A stretch of 59,213 bases of DNA from Haematobacter genomosp. 1 (GCF_002196855.1 NZ_NIPW01000040.1:1-59213); one strand, 5' to 3'. Positions 8,285-17,634 are shown, counted from the first letter of the stretch. The notes: generated from the sequence alone by a model not told the origin. Numbers and translations: made by a program.

Positions 8285-10498
8285 TCAGACGAGAATGAGG
8301 GGATGGGCGTCGATATAGGCCGCCAGCTCCTGTGGCGTCATGCTTTCGTCCACGACCAGAACCCCGTTGAGCGCGCCGAAATATGCCCCGTGCATCGCAG
8401 AGGTCGTCCCGGCCGCACTGTTGGAGTTCAATGCTCCCAGAATGAGGCTGTCGGAATTGTCGGTCCAGTCCATATTGGTCTCGACCTGGCCGAGATGCGT
8501 GTTGTTCACCCACACATCCGCGACACCATTTCCAAAGCTCGCCACGACGGAATAATCCTTGTAGCGTTCGATGCCTTCGTACCGGAGCGCTTGCGTGCCG
8601 TCGTCATCCTCGAATTTGACGACGAGGCTGCCGTTGCTGATGGCGATGTGGAATCCATCCCCCAGCCCGGTGGAATCCCGTGAGACGAGGCCCCTTCCGC
8701 CATTGACCAGTTCGGGACGGAAGTTCAGCGCCACTGTTCCTTCCGTCGTGGAGAACTTGTCATCCGTCTCGGTGACGATGGCATCCCTCACCGTGTTTTT
8801 GAAGTCGGTGATCCCGCCGTGATAAAATACCGTATGCGAGGTGTCCTTGGCCGCCTCCACCGCCGCGAGATAGCTTTCCCGCGCATCGACATGGGCCGAA
8901 AGCTGACTGTACGTCATTCCCTGGTCATAGATGCGCAGATCTCCGACGGTGCCTGAAAAGAACGACCTCGGCCCGTATTTTGAAAGCCCTCCATCGGCGC
9001 CGAGGATCAGATCGGAGCCGTTCTTGGACCAGTCCATCCCGGTCTCCACCTGCCCGATGGATCGGCCGTTCAGCCAGGCTGTCGCCTTGCCATCGTCAAA
9101 GGACATGACGAGATTGTAATCGGTTTTCGCGGCAATCCCGTCATGGACGATGGTCTTGATCCCGCTGTCATCCTCAAAGCGGAGGGTGAGCGTTCCGCTG
9201 TTCACCGTCGCCGAGAAACCATGATCGAGACCGGCGGAATCCTTTGACAGGATGGTGCGCGCTCCAGAGGCGGAATTGGCCGAGAAGGTCAGCGAAACCG
9301 TCGCCTCGTCGAGGTCGAGCGTGCCGCCGTCGGCGAAGCGGAACCAGGATTTGCTGTGCCCCTTGAGGCTGAGGTTATCCGTTTCCTCCATTACCAGACG
9401 TGTCACGCCGAAGTCGTTGTCCACGCCCGCCAGCAGTTCCTTCAGCCTTCCCTGAGCGCCGTAGCCGCTGCCAAAATCAATGGCCGATCCGGCGACAGGC
9501 AGGAAGCTCTTCCAGCCGATATACTGCGGGCTCTGGAAGATGTCGGTCTGATCGCCGGTGGCGTTGAACCACTTGCCGGTCCCGAAATTGTAGTTGTTCC
9601 AGGCCGTCGTCCCGTTCCCCTCGTCCCCGATGGCACGGGAGACGTTGCCGGTGACGCTGATGCCTTCGTTGTTCCAGCCGGCGAGACGGATATTGGCGCC
9701 GTTGCTCCACTGCGTGGCGATCATGGAATTGTCACGGATGACGAAATTCCCGTCCGCCCCGTTGATATAGATCGTGTTGATATGCTGCGTCCAGATAAGG
9801 TTCTGTTCGATCAGGATATCCTGGAACCCCGTGGCCCCCATCGGGCCGTTCATGAAGATGCCCTGAGGTCTCACCGATCCTGTGGAGAGATCGTCGTGCA
9901 GGATATTGCCGCGGATCGTGATGTCATGCGGCGTCGCCCCGTTCAGGCCGAACATCTGGATGAGATCGGGGTGGGTCGGCGGGCGGGCGACCGTATCGGA
10001 GATAAGGTTGTTCTCGACCACGACGTCATGGCTGTTTCCGACGATCCGAACCAGATCGGTGGTCACATCATGAATATAGTTGCCCCGGACAGACACATCG
10101 GAAGCCGCCTGCAGGACAAGGCCGAAGCTCCCCCCCCCAATCGTATTGCCGGAAATGTCCGCGCCTTGTGTGTCGCGAACGGTCAGGTTGGTGATGGTGG
10201 AATTTCTGACCGCTACATTGCTGGAATTATACCAGATCTGCAGTGAGTTGGAGACATCAAGGCCCTCGAAAGCCAGATTGCTGGCTCCGCGCACATCCAT
10301 CTTGGAGAAGGTCGCTTTTCCCGGATTGAGCGCCGCAATTGTGACGGTACTGTCATACTCCGGAAGCTGCCCTTTCAAGCCACTGGAAAGGTAGAGATAT
10401 CCATAATCTCCATCTTCCAGAAGGATCGTATCTCCGCCCTTCACGACACGAAGAGCCGAAAGCAAATCATCAACCGAATCTACAAGTTTGATCGCCAT
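8285..10498 (-). CDS. Beta-helix plus two LamG-like domains, secreted polysaccharide-active protein
   Basis: 737 residues. GGAGA lies 5 bases before the ATG. Residues about 1-340 are a right-handed parallel beta-helix (repeated VRGN, IRGN, VTGN, VRDNS turns). Two LamG/concanavalin-like domains follow (about 395-545 and 575-730), each with FEDD..GI, a YN/YSVV segment, VETxMDW and LILGA. There is no signal peptide, and the C-terminus ends HPLILV, as in the paralog at 1-2073. That pattern can fit type I secretion or another leaderless route (inference). The likely function is binding, epimerising or cleaving the exopolysaccharide. A CTGCA-A-TGCAG dyad lies about 105 bp upstream of the start. Confidence 0.8.
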   Translation of the reverse strand: MAIKLVDSVDDLLSALRVVKGGDTILLEDGDYGYLYLSSGLKGQLPEYDSTVTIAALNPGKATFSKMDVRGASNLAFEGLDVSNSLQIWYNSSNVAVRNSTITNLTVRDTQGADISGNTIGGGSFGLVLQAASDVSVRGNYIHDVTTDLVRIVGNSHDVVVENNLISDTVARPPTHPDLIQMFGLNGATPHDITIRGNILHDDLSTGSVRPQGIFMNGPMGATGFQDILIEQNLIWTQHINTIYINGADGNFVIRDNSMIATQWSNGANIRLAGWNNEGISVTGNVSRAIGDEGNGTTAWNNYNFGTGKWFNATGDQTDIFQSPQYIGWKSFLPVAGSAIDFGSGYGAQGRLKELLAGVDNDFGVTRLVMEETDNLSLKGHSKSWFRFADGGTLDLDEATVSLTFSANSASGARTILSKDSAGLDHGFSATVNSGTLTLRFEDDSGIKTIVHDGIAAKTDYNLVMSFDDGKATAWLNGRSIGQVETGMDWSKNGSDLILGADGGLSKYGPRSFFSGTVGDLRIYDQGMTYSQLSAHVDARESYLAAVEAAKDTSHTVFYHGGITDFKNTVRDAIVTETDDKFSTTEGTVALNFRPELVNGGRGLVSRDSTGLGDGFHIAISNGSLVVKFEDDDGTQALRYEGIERYKDYSVVASFGNGVADVWVNNTHLGQVETNMDWTDNSDSLILGALNSNSAAGTTSAMHGAYFGALNGVLVVDESMTPQELAAYIDAHPLILV

Positions 10499-10599
10499 AT
10501 CGTCTCCGCATGCTCCCGCAGCTCTACCTATGGTTGTATCAAACCATGGTGAACAACTTACGGTTTTATTTCCACAACAAAAATAATAAGCGAGACATG

Positions 10600-10614
10600 T
10601 TCTGCAATGCAGAA
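10600..10614. promoter_or_regulatory. Dyad TTCTGCA-A-TGCAGAA, candidate operator
   Basis: Perfect 7-bp half-sites flank one central base. The core CTGCA-N-TGCAG recurs at 35404 and 42514, and imperfectly at 42619 and 46442, each time upstream of a polysaccharide gene. Here it lies about 109 bp upstream of the beta-helix start at 10498. Confidence 0.5.
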
Positions 10615-10923
10615 TGGCTCATCTGCGGAAGATTGGGCAATATTTCGCGAAACGGTCACTCGGTAAGCGTTTTCTCGCGCATTGCTTTCCATCTTGTGGA
10701 ACCCTTTTCATCGGGCTGTCCCACTGCCAAAGCGGGCATTCGGGATATTTCGCCAGTTTCGCCCGAGACTTGCATTAAGGCGCGTGATTCTCCGTACGGG
10801 AGAAAGATTAAGATTGCCTGTCTTCATGGAGACAGGCGGGAAGGAACACCGGATTCGGCGCGGCATCGGCAGGAGCGCCCGGAAAGCACCTGGAAAGTCC
10901 TGCTTTGGCCCAGGACGGCGGCT

Positions 10924-10958
10924 GAAATCCGCCCGCTGCAAGACGGCGGGCGGATTTC
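10924..10958. terminator. Strong hairpin, possible terminator of the SGNH paralog 2 gene
   Basis: The arms GAAATCCGCCCG and CGGGCGGATTTC are perfectly complementary over 12 bp, with an 11-base loop. It lies about 155 bp past the stop of the minus-strand gene ending at 11111. There is no clear T tract on either side, so termination is not proven. Confidence 0.45.
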
Positions 10959-11110
10959 CGGGAATCAGCCAAAGGGCTGCCTGAGCGGGCGGCGCGCTCT
11001 CAGACACCGAATCCCTTCCTCACATGGGCGAAAGATCGCCAAGCCGGCGGGTTTCGTCTTTCTGCACGCGCATCAGGATTACCTCGGAGCATCCCGGTTA
11101 TTGTATTCCT

Positions 11111-13612
11111 TTAGGAAACAATACTTTCAAACAGATTGCGCCAGAGACCGCTTTCATCCCGCATGCCCACCACGGGGAAGCCGAATCCCAGCGGATCCTG
11201 CGCCCAGGCCTCATAGAGGCCGCCCGCATGGATCGTATCCTCGGCCGCGCCATCGTTGTCGGCCCGCTTCTCACCATCGTCCATGCGCTGAACGACAACG
11301 CCCGGCGCCCAGGTCCCGGAGGCGCGGGTGATCTCCACCTGCGGCGGGCTGACAGAGGTATTGAGCACGGCCTGGGCGCCTTTCTCCCCCGTACTGACGA
11401 AGGAAAGATCGCCTTCCTCCTTCACATACCACGATCTGAGCGCAGTGGGCGCGGGGCTGTAGATCCGGCCCCCGGTCACCGCCACCACGTCGATGAGGAT
11501 CTTCCTCCGATCGGCGCTGAACCGGGGATTGGCGTAGCAGGGATGCACTTCCACATCGGAAAGCCCGCCGATCGTCTGGAGCGCCATCACCCCCATGCGC
11601 TGCATGAAGCGGGGGATGCCGTGATCGAAGGTTTCGGGGGGCGTATAGCCCAGGATGCCGGGATTGGTGAACTGCTTGCCCGGATGCGGGCCGCCCGCAT
11701 TCTCGATCCGGTAATCGGAAACGACCGGCCCCAGCGTGAAACCGTTGTCATGGGCAAAGGCGGTGCGGGCCGCGCGCATCCCCTCCCGCCCGATGATCCG
11801 GCTTTCCCGGTCGCCGCCCAGCACGCCGAGCGTCCAGCCCGGCTCCAGATCCCGCACCAGCGAATGGGCCATGTCGCCTGCGTGACCGGGCAGGAACATC
11901 GCCGACATGAGCGGCACGACATTGCTGCCGTTCATCGCACCCTCGTTCATCAGCCAGTTCCACAGCACCGCCGTCACATCCCGTCCCCAGAGGTCCAGCT
12001 TGTCGGTGATGTCGGCCCATTGCCGGTCGGTGGCCGTATCGACCTCTCCCGCCAGAAGCGCGCGCATGGAAGTGCCGGAGACCGCCTCGTTGAGGATCAT
12101 GACCGGGGTCTTCGGCTTCAACCGGCGGAACTGGTTCAGGAAGGTCACGAAACCATCGCTCGGCGCATATCCCACGCCCGTGCCGATCCGCCCCATCACC
12201 GGACGCCGCGCCTCCGCGCCGAGGATCCGCCGCAGGCCGAGATTGACCAGCGTCGCGACAGAGCCGCTCATCGCCGCCCCCGGTTCCAGCGCGAGCCGTG
12301 TCGTCATGTTCACCATGGGCATCGCCGTCTGGCTCTGCCCCATGATCATGAACTTGTAGCCCACGCCGAATTCGCTGCGCGCATGGGCCACCACCTCGGG
12401 GGCGCCCACCAGCCGCGCATCGGCGAAAAGCCAGCCGTTCGCGCTTTCCGGCAGCGATACCCGCCCGCTCCAGATGCCGTTCTCCGGGGCCGCCGGAAGG
12501 GGCATCGGCACCCAGTCGCGGACGATCCTGCCGGTCTCCGCCTCGAACACGCGGATCTCCACCGGCCCGGAGGCGCGTCCCGCAAAGGGCACCGATGCCA
12601 GGGTCTCCCCCGGCTTCAGCCCGAAGACCATGCCCGCCGACCTCTGATCGAAGGTGACGAAGCGCGTGGCCGACTGTGGGCGGAGCGTCGATCCGGGAAG
12701 GAGCATCGTCCCCCCGGCAGAGGGGGAGGCATCGGCGACGGGCACCGCGGGCCGGGTCCGGTCTGCTGTGGCCCAGGCAGGGGCGGCAAGGCTGGCCGCC
12801 GTGCCGTCGAGCTCCCGTATCCAGCGGACGGCCGGGACCGGCAGCACATCCTGCGGACGGGCGCCGCGGGCCAGTGCGGCCCATTCCGCCGGGGCGACCG
12901 TGCCGTTCAGATAGCCGACGAGCGCAATTTCACCATCCCACAACTCCTCGACAAGCGGGTTCGTATCCGTGGCGAAGGCCGTCATGTTCTGCGCGCCCCC
13001 GACGGTAAAGCCCGACAGCGCCGCACCGGAGGGGTTCACCCCGGTGAGGCTGGAGACCTCCCCCGCATGGTGCGTCCCATCGAGGAGCGAGTACCAGTCC
13101 ACCCCCCACCGGTCCGTCCCGTCATGCCAGAAGACGACCAGCGCCGCATCCTCCGTCCAGGGAGCGCTGCGCAGGTTCACGCTCGCGCCCCCCGCGCCGT
13201 ACTGATAGCCCTGAAAGCGGTTGCGGGAGGCGGAGGAGGAGTTGTTCGGATTGCCATAGGCAAGCCGGATGCGGTTTCCGCCGCTGCCCTCGCGCCCCAG
13301 GATCGCCTTTGTATAAGGCCCGTCCCGCTTGTCCACCGGCAGGCGCACCATGGCGAAGAGCGCGGAGGGCGTGCCGGAGCCGGTAAAGACCTCACTCCAG
13401 CCCTGATGGAGCAGGCCCTTCCATCCGGTCAGGCCCGCCCGCCCGGCATGCATGTTCCAGTTGCCTTCGGGGAATTTCAGCGAGCCTCCCGCCGCCGCCA
13501 GCGGAACGGGCGGCACGTCCGGGTAGAATTCCGGCTCTGCGGGGGGAGTGACGCTTCTGCCGCCGCGACCGGCACCGATCAGGCGGGTAAGGGAGGTTCC
13601 GATATGGATCAT
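11111..13612 (-). CDS. SGNH / sialate O-acetylesterase-like protein, paralog 2
   Basis: 833 residues from ATG 13612 (MIHIGTSL), chosen because alignment with paralog 1 begins just after it (SLKFPEGNW against SVRFPEGNW). GGAGG lies 11 bases upstream; the open frame extends to 14074 but without family similarity. It has an N-terminal LamG-like region and then the esterase-like part with FMIMGQSQT (Ser427), EAVSGTSM and VLWNWLMNEGAMNG, ending with FGFPVVGM. Unlike paralog 1 it shows no signal peptide. About 170 bp of its DNA (11859-12031) is nearly identical to 3731-3902 of paralog 1 in inverted orientation. Probable role: deacylation or binding of extracellular polysaccharide. Confidence 0.75.
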   Translation of the reverse strand: MIHIGTSLTRLIGAGRGGRSVTPPAEPEFYPDVPPVPLAAAGGSLKFPEGNWNMHAGRAGLTGWKGLLHQGWSEVFTGSGTPSALFAMVRLPVDKRDGPYTKAILGREGSGGNRIRLAYGNPNNSSSASRNRFQGYQYGAGGASVNLRSAPWTEDAALVVFWHDGTDRWGVDWYSLLDGTHHAGEVSSLTGVNPSGAALSGFTVGGAQNMTAFATDTNPLVEELWDGEIALVGYLNGTVAPAEWAALARGARPQDVLPVPAVRWIRELDGTAASLAAPAWATADRTRPAVPVADASPSAGGTMLLPGSTLRPQSATRFVTFDQRSAGMVFGLKPGETLASVPFAGRASGPVEIRVFEAETGRIVRDWVPMPLPAAPENGIWSGRVSLPESANGWLFADARLVGAPEVVAHARSEFGVGYKFMIMGQSQTAMPMVNMTTRLALEPGAAMSGSVATLVNLGLRRILGAEARRPVMGRIGTGVGYAPSDGFVTFLNQFRRLKPKTPVMILNEAVSGTSMRALLAGEVDTATDRQWADITDKLDLWGRDVTAVLWNWLMNEGAMNGSNVVPLMSAMFLPGHAGDMAHSLVRDLEPGWTLGVLGGDRESRIIGREGMRAARTAFAHDNGFTLGPVVSDYRIENAGGPHPGKQFTNPGILGYTPPETFDHGIPRFMQRMGVMALQTIGGLSDVEVHPCYANPRFSADRRKILIDVVAVTGGRIYSPAPTALRSWYVKEEGDLSFVSTGEKGAQAVLNTSVSPPQVEITRASGTWAPGVVVQRMDDGEKRADNDGAAEDTIHAGGLYEAWAQDPLGFGFPVVGMRDESGLWRNLFESIVS

Positions 13613-14193
13613 GCCGTTCCGAGCCTCCGCTTCCCGTGCCGCGGGGTGGTTTTCCTCGGATATCCGCCTGCCGGGGTGATCCCCGGCCAGGGGGCGATTC
13701 GCTTCCGCTGCCGTCCCATTTCCATCTCCTGCCCAGATGCGGACCCCGGAAAACCGGGATCCGGTGCAATGAGCGGGCAAGCTACCTCTTCCGGGGTAAG
13801 CAAGGCGTTGGCAGGGCGTACGCTCCTCCCCCCGTTGCGGCAACGGCCTGCTCGAAGCGGCCCGGCAAGTCAGGAGAGACAGCACGGCGAACGGGATGTC
13901 TCTCTCTCCTCCCGTCACGAAAAGCCTGCTAATGCCGCACTGCAGCAACAGAATCGGCGCAGCGAAGGGGGACGGGGCAGATATGCCCCGGGACCCACCG
14001 GAGGGAAACCGCGGCAGGCTGCCCGCTGCGGAATGCAACCGGAAGGATGGAATGCGAGACAATTTTCCGGGCATTCCGCCCCCCGGAAACGGCTCGTTGC
14101 CGCCTATACAACCCTCTCAGGCGGAGAGGTGCCTTGTATACTTTGCCAAGTTTAGGCAGACTCAAGTCATTGTTTTTTGAGAGTGCCGCCCCC
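13613..14193. other. 581-bp divergent intergenic region
   Basis: This separates the SGNH paralog 2 (-) from the acyl-modification cassette (+) and should hold both promoters. An imperfect dyad CCGCA-C-TGCAG (13935-13945) matches the CTGCA-N-TGCAG motif except at one base. Long open frames here look like chance products of high GC. Confidence 0.4.
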
Positions 14194-14649
14194 GTGTCAG
14201 GTTTCAGTCAAATCAGAACCCGCCTCTTCAAGATCCTCGTCAAAATCACCGAATTCAAATACCGCCACCTCTATGGCATGGATCTGGGAGAGCATGTCCG
14301 CATCTCGCGCGGTGCGCGGCTGGACCGGACCAACCCGAAGGGTGTGCATATCGGGGATTACACCGCGATTACGGGCGGTGCAGCAATTCTGACCCATGAC
14401 TTCGTCACCCGCACGTGGAAGGACACTTACGTGGGCAGCAATTGCTTTCTGGGCTTCAACGCTATCATTCTTGCCGGAGTGAAGGTGGGGGATGGCTGCA
14501 TCATCTCTCCCAACACCGTGGTTGTCCGCGATGTGCCGCCGAACAGCGTCGTGATGGGCAATCCGGGCAAGGTCGTGGAACAGAACATCGTCACCAGCAA
14601 ATGGGGCATCCGTCTCGACAAGGGCAACGACAGCCCCGTCGCCCACTGA
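14194..14649 (+). CDS. Hexapeptide-repeat acyltransferase, first gene of acyl-modification cassette
   Basis: 151 residues from GTG 14194 (VSGFSQIRTRLF). The longer frame from 14047 lacks family similarity, and the RBS is weak, so the start is uncertain. It is a left-handed beta-helix of LbH/serine-acetyltransferase type, with IGDYTAITGGAAILTHDF, VGSNCFLGFNAII and VKVGDGCIISPNTVV, and ends MGNPGKVV. The catalytic His is present (THDF), unlike in the enzyme at 6663-7397. It lies 45 bp before an acyl carrier protein gene, which suggests it may use an acyl-ACP donor to acylate a nucleotide amino sugar or a glycan hydroxyl. The donor is inferred from context. Confidence 0.8.
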   Translation: MSGFSQIRTRLFKILVKITEFKYRHLYGMDLGEHVRISRGARLDRTNPKGVHIGDYTAITGGAAILTHDFVTRTWKDTYVGSNCFLGFNAIILAGVKVGDGCIISPNTVVVRDVPPNSVVMGNPGKVVEQNIVTSKWGIRLDKGNDSPVAH

Positions 14650-14694
14650 TCTATCAACCGGCCGGACCTCCCCCGGCTTCCCAAGGAGAACAAC

Positions 14695-14976
14695 ATGAAC
14701 GCCATCTTGGACAAGGATGCCGACCTGAATTCCGCCATCCGCAAGGTCTTCAATGACGTCTGGGACGTGGAAGTGCCGGGCCAGCCCGCGCCGGAGCTGA
14801 ACGACGATACGGTCCTGCTGGAAAGCGGGCTGGACAGCCTGGGCTTCGCCATCTTCGTCTCCACCCTGGAGGAAGAGCTGGGCTACGACCCGTTCACCAT
14901 CGCGGAGGATGCCTATTATCCCCGCACCTTCGGGGAATTCGTGGCCTTCTACGACAAGTACCGCCCCGCCGTCTGA
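14695..14976 (+). CDS. Acyl carrier protein
   Basis: 93 residues. The phosphopantetheine attachment motif LESGLDSLGF is present with Ser48. Acidic helices follow (TLEEELGYDP), and the C-terminal helix contains FGEFVAFYDKY. AAGGAG lies just upstream (AAGGAGAACAAC before the ATG). This is a dedicated, non-fatty-acid ACP, judging by its place between an acyltransferase and an AMP-forming ligase. It likely carries a short acyl or hydroxyacyl group activated by the ligase, reduced by the SDR and transferred by the hexapeptide enzyme. Confidence 0.9.
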   Translation: MNAILDKDADLNSAIRKVFNDVWDVEVPGQPAPELNDDTVLLESGLDSLGFAIFVSTLEEELGYDPFTIAEDAYYPRTFGEFVAFYDKYRPAV

Positions 14977-15008
14977 GCGGGCGGGCAGGCTGGCGGATTG
15001 CCGGCTGC

Positions 15009-16883
15009 ATGATTTCTGAACGGTTTGCCGGGGCAGTAATGGCCACACTCAGGGAACGGCTGGCGGCACGTCCGGGAACGGATGTGCTGATCCGGGAAAA
15101 CGCGCGCGACATCACCGTCGCCGAGGCGCTGGCGGAGGGGCCGAAAGGGCTTCCGCCCTCGGCCCGCGTTCTGCTTTCCATCCACGACACAGGGGCGCTG
15201 GCGCGCACGCTCGTCGCGCTGGACGGGGGGGTGGAGGCGCTGCTGCTCGCCTCCTACAGCTTCTCGCCCGAAGTGGTCGAGGCGTTGGCGGGGGTGGCGG
15301 GGATCACCCATATCGTTACCGACCGGGAGGAGCTTCTCGCAGCACGGCCCGCTCCCTCCGCATTGGAAGACGCCGCACCGGAAGACGCCGTATCGGGCGG
15401 CGGCGCCAGACCAGCCGCTGCGGCGACCACGGGGCCATCCACGGGGGTGACCACTGGGCCAACTCTTGGGCTGACCGTCGGGACAACCGCCGCCGAGGCG
15501 TCCGAAACGGCGCAGGGGAGCAGGGCGAGCGCAGAAGCCGCTGCCCCCTCACCCGGAGCGGCAAGCGCCGAAGCGGCATCAGCGGTCAACGCAACCGCGA
15601 CTGCCGCGGCTTCCGCCTTACAGTCCGGCTCCCCGCAATCTGGCTCCCCGCAATCTGGCTCTCCGCAGTCTGGCTCCCCGCAGTCTGAACCCCCACAGTC
15701 CGGCTCTACACAGTTCGACCCTACACAGTCTGAACCCCCAAAATCCGACCCTACACAGTCCGACCCTACACAGTCCGGCCACCCGCAATCGGCTCCGGCC
15801 GGCGCGGCTCCCGGCCGGAGCGGAGGCGCCCTCCCCACCCTCACCCCGGAGGCGGTGCGTGGCCCGGCAGGCGCCACAGCGCCCGTCGCCACAACCTGGC
15901 TCATGACCACTTCGGGTACGACCGGCGTGCCGAAGATCGTCACCCATAGCGTGGCCTCGCTCACCCGGTCCGTTCGGGGAACGCGGCCGGAGGCTCTGCC
16001 GGTCTGGGGGCTGCTCTACGACATGACCCGCTTTGCCGGGATGCAGGTGGGGCTGCAGGCGATGACCGGCCACGGCACGCTGGCCGCGATCGACCGCGAC
16101 GCCGCCCTTGGGGAGCAGGTCGCGGAGATGGCGGCGGCAGGTGTCACCCATCTCTCCGCCACACCGACGCTCTGGCGGCGGCTGCTCATGGCGCCGGGGG
16201 TGGAGGGGCTGCCCCTCCGCCAGATCACGCTGGGCGGCGAGATCGCCGAACAGCCGGTGCTGGATGCGATCCGCGCGCGGTTCCCCAAGGCCCGCGTCAC
16301 CCATATCTATGCCTCGACCGAGATCGGCGTGGGCTTTGCCGTGAACGACGGCCGGGCGGGCTTCCCCGAAAGCTACCTCTCCGCCGAGGCCCCCGCCGGC
16401 CTTGCCATGCGGGTGGAGGAGGGGATGCTCTGGCTCCGCCCCCCCGAGGCGCACCGGACCCGCTATCTGGGGGACAACCAGCTCGACATGGATGCGGAGG
16501 GCTATGTCCGCACCGGCGACCAGGTGGAGATCCGCCCCGATACGGAGGGCGCGCGGGTGCATTTCCTCGGCCGCGACAGCGGTGTGGTGAATGTCGGCGG
16601 CGTGAAGGTCTATCCCGAACGGGTGGAGGCGGTGCTGACCGCCGATCCGCGGGTGAGCCTTGCCCAGGTCACGGCGAAATCCAGCCCGATCACCGGCAAC
16701 CTGCTCGTCGCCACCATCGTCCCCGCCGACCCCGCCGCCGACCGCGCGGCGCTGAAGCGGGAGCTCATGGCCCATGCACAGGCCCATCTCGAACGGGAGG
16801 CCGTGCCCGCCATGTGGCGTTTCGCCGATCATCTGGAGACGAATGCCGCCGGCAAGATCGTCCGTTCCCAAGCAAAGGCCTGA
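15009..16883 (+). CDS. AMP-dependent acyl-ACP/CoA ligase with low-complexity insert
   Basis: 624 residues of the ANL adenylating superfamily. The P-loop TSGTTGVPK is at about 301-309. It is followed by HLSATPTLWRR, THIYASTEIG (the adenylate-binding YxSTE region), YVRTGDQVEI and the hinge/A10 region with Lys in NAAGKIVRSQ near the end. It probably activates a carboxylic acid and loads it on the neighbouring ACP. Between about residues 115 and 290 there is an Ala/Thr/Ser-rich insert containing an 11-copy pentapeptide repeat (GSPQS type, residues about 205-260). The family does not normally have this; without it the protein would be about 450 residues. The start could be ATG 15009 or 15039, and the RBS is weak for both. 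It overlaps nothing and lies 6 bp before the SDR. Confidence 0.85.
   Translation: MISERFAGAVMATLRERLAARPGTDVLIRENARDITVAEALAEGPKGLPPSARVLLSIHDTGALARTLVALDGGVEALLLASYSFSPEVVEALAGVAGITHIVTDREELLAARPAPSALEDAAPEDAVSGGGARPAAAATTGPSTGVTTGPTLGLTVGTTAAEASETAQGSRASAEAAAPSPGAASAEAASAVNATATAAASALQSGSPQSGSPQSGSPQSGSPQSEPPQSGSTQFDPTQSEPPKSDPTQSDPTQSGHPQSAPAGAAPGRSGGALPTLTPEAVRGPAGATAPVATTWLMTTSGTTGVPKIVTHSVASLTRSVRGTRPEALPVWGLLYDMTRFAGMQVGLQAMTGHGTLAAIDRDAALGEQVAEMAAAGVTHLSATPTLWRRLLMAPGVEGLPLRQITLGGEIAEQPVLDAIRARFPKARVTHIYASTEIGVGFAVNDGRAGFPESYLSAEAPAGLAMRVEEGMLWLRPPEAHRTRYLGDNQLDMDAEGYVRTGDQVEIRPDTEGARVHFLGRDSGVVNVGGVKVYPERVEAVLTADPRVSLAQVTAKSSPITGNLLVATIVPADPAADRAALKRELMAHAQAHLEREAVPAMWRFADHLETNAAGKIVRSQAKA
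15621..15790 (+). repeat. 15-bp minisatellite, about 11 copies, coding for x-x-x-Q-S pentapeptides
   Basis: Units such as CAGTCCGGCTCCCCG, CAATCTGGCTCCCCG and CAGTCTGAACCCCCA repeat without interruption from 15621. The second half has diverged towards GACCCTACA forms. The period is a multiple of three, so copy-number change would keep the ligase frame. Confidence 0.95.
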
Positions 16884-16889
16884 TCCCCC

Positions 16890-17633
16890 ATGACGACCCC
16901 GCCGAACCTGAAGACCGTCATCGTCACCGGTGTCTCGCAAGGCCTGGGCCTTGCCATCGCCCGCCGGGTGGCGGCGGATCCGTCCTACCGGCTCGTCGGC
17001 CTGTCGCGGAAGCTGACCCCGGCCTATGAGGCGCTGATCGCCGAATACGGCGCGGACAAGGTGGAGTTCCACCCGTTCGACGTGAGCAATCTGGACGCGA
17101 TCCCCCCCTTCATCCGCGAGACGGTGGACCGGCACGGGCCGATCTGGGGCGTGGTCAACAATGCCGGCATCGGCAAGGACGGGGTGCTCGCCACCCAGCA
17201 CCTGACCGACATCCAGTACATGATCGACGTGAACCTCACCTCCGCCATCGTCTTCGCGAAATACGCCTCCCGCTCCATGCTCTCGGCGCGGGCGGGGCGG
17301 ATCATCTCGATCTCCTCGATCATCGCCTCCACCGGGTTCAACGGGCTGGCCGCCTATGCGGCGACCAAGGCGGGGCTGGAGGGGTTCACCCGCTCGCTCT
17401 CGCGCGAACTCGGCAAGCGGGGGATCACGGTCAACTGCGTGGCGCCGGGCTACATGGTCACGGAGATGAGCCTCGGCATTCCGTCGGACAAGATGGACTC
17501 GATCAAGCGCCGCGCGCCGCTCGGCCTGCCCGATCCGGACGATGCGGCGGGCGCGGTGATGTATCTGCTCGGCCCCGACGGCGGCAAGGTCTCCGGCACC
17601 GTCATCACGGTGGACGGCGGCTCCACGGCCTGA
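16890..17633 (+). CDS. Short-chain dehydrogenase, FabG-like 3-oxoacyl-ACP reductase
   Basis: 247 residues, the classical SDR length. The cofactor motif TGVSQGLG is near the N-terminus and NNAG follows. The catalytic Ser lies in SISSIIAST, with Tyr156 and Lys160 in YAATK; the C-terminus is VSGTVITVDGGS, typical of FabG. It is the last gene of the acyltransferase-ACP-ligase cassette, 6 bp after the ligase, so it is probably co-translated. By context it would reduce a 3-oxoacyl-ACP to a 3-hydroxyacyl-ACP (for example 3-hydroxybutyryl), a decoration known on amino sugars of bacterial O-antigens. The substrate is inferred. Confidence 0.85.
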   Translation: MTTPPNLKTVIVTGVSQGLGLAIARRVAADPSYRLVGLSRKLTPAYEALIAEYGADKVEFHPFDVSNLDAIPPFIRETVDRHGPIWGVVNNAGIGKDGVLATQHLTDIQYMIDVNLTSAIVFAKYASRSMLSARAGRIISISSIIASTGFNGLAAYAATKAGLEGFTRSLSRELGKRGITVNCVAPGYMVTEMSLGIPSDKMDSIKRRAPLGLPDPDDAAGAVMYLLGPDGGKVSGTVITVDGGSTA

Positions 17634-17634
17634 C

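Larger units (their letters stand above)
10499..11110. other. 612-bp intergenic region with operator-like dyad and hairpin
   Basis: No gene is seen. The part next to the beta-helix gene (10500-10700) is AT-rich and promoter-like and holds the dyad at 10600-10614. A long hairpin lies at 10924-10958. The SGNH paralog 2 ends at 11111, so this is the 3' side of one gene and the 5' side of the next in the same direction. Confidence 0.5.

Noticed and set aside
11024-14155. Very long plus-strand frame (about 1043 codons) opposite the SGNH paralog 2
   Set aside because: Arg/Pro/His-rich shadow of a well-supported minus-strand gene; it crosses the intergenic region and has no domain.
15621-15790. Regular repeat array resembling a CRISPR
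   Set aside because: The period is 15 bp with no spacers, it is in frame within a coding sequence and encodes a pentapeptide repeat.
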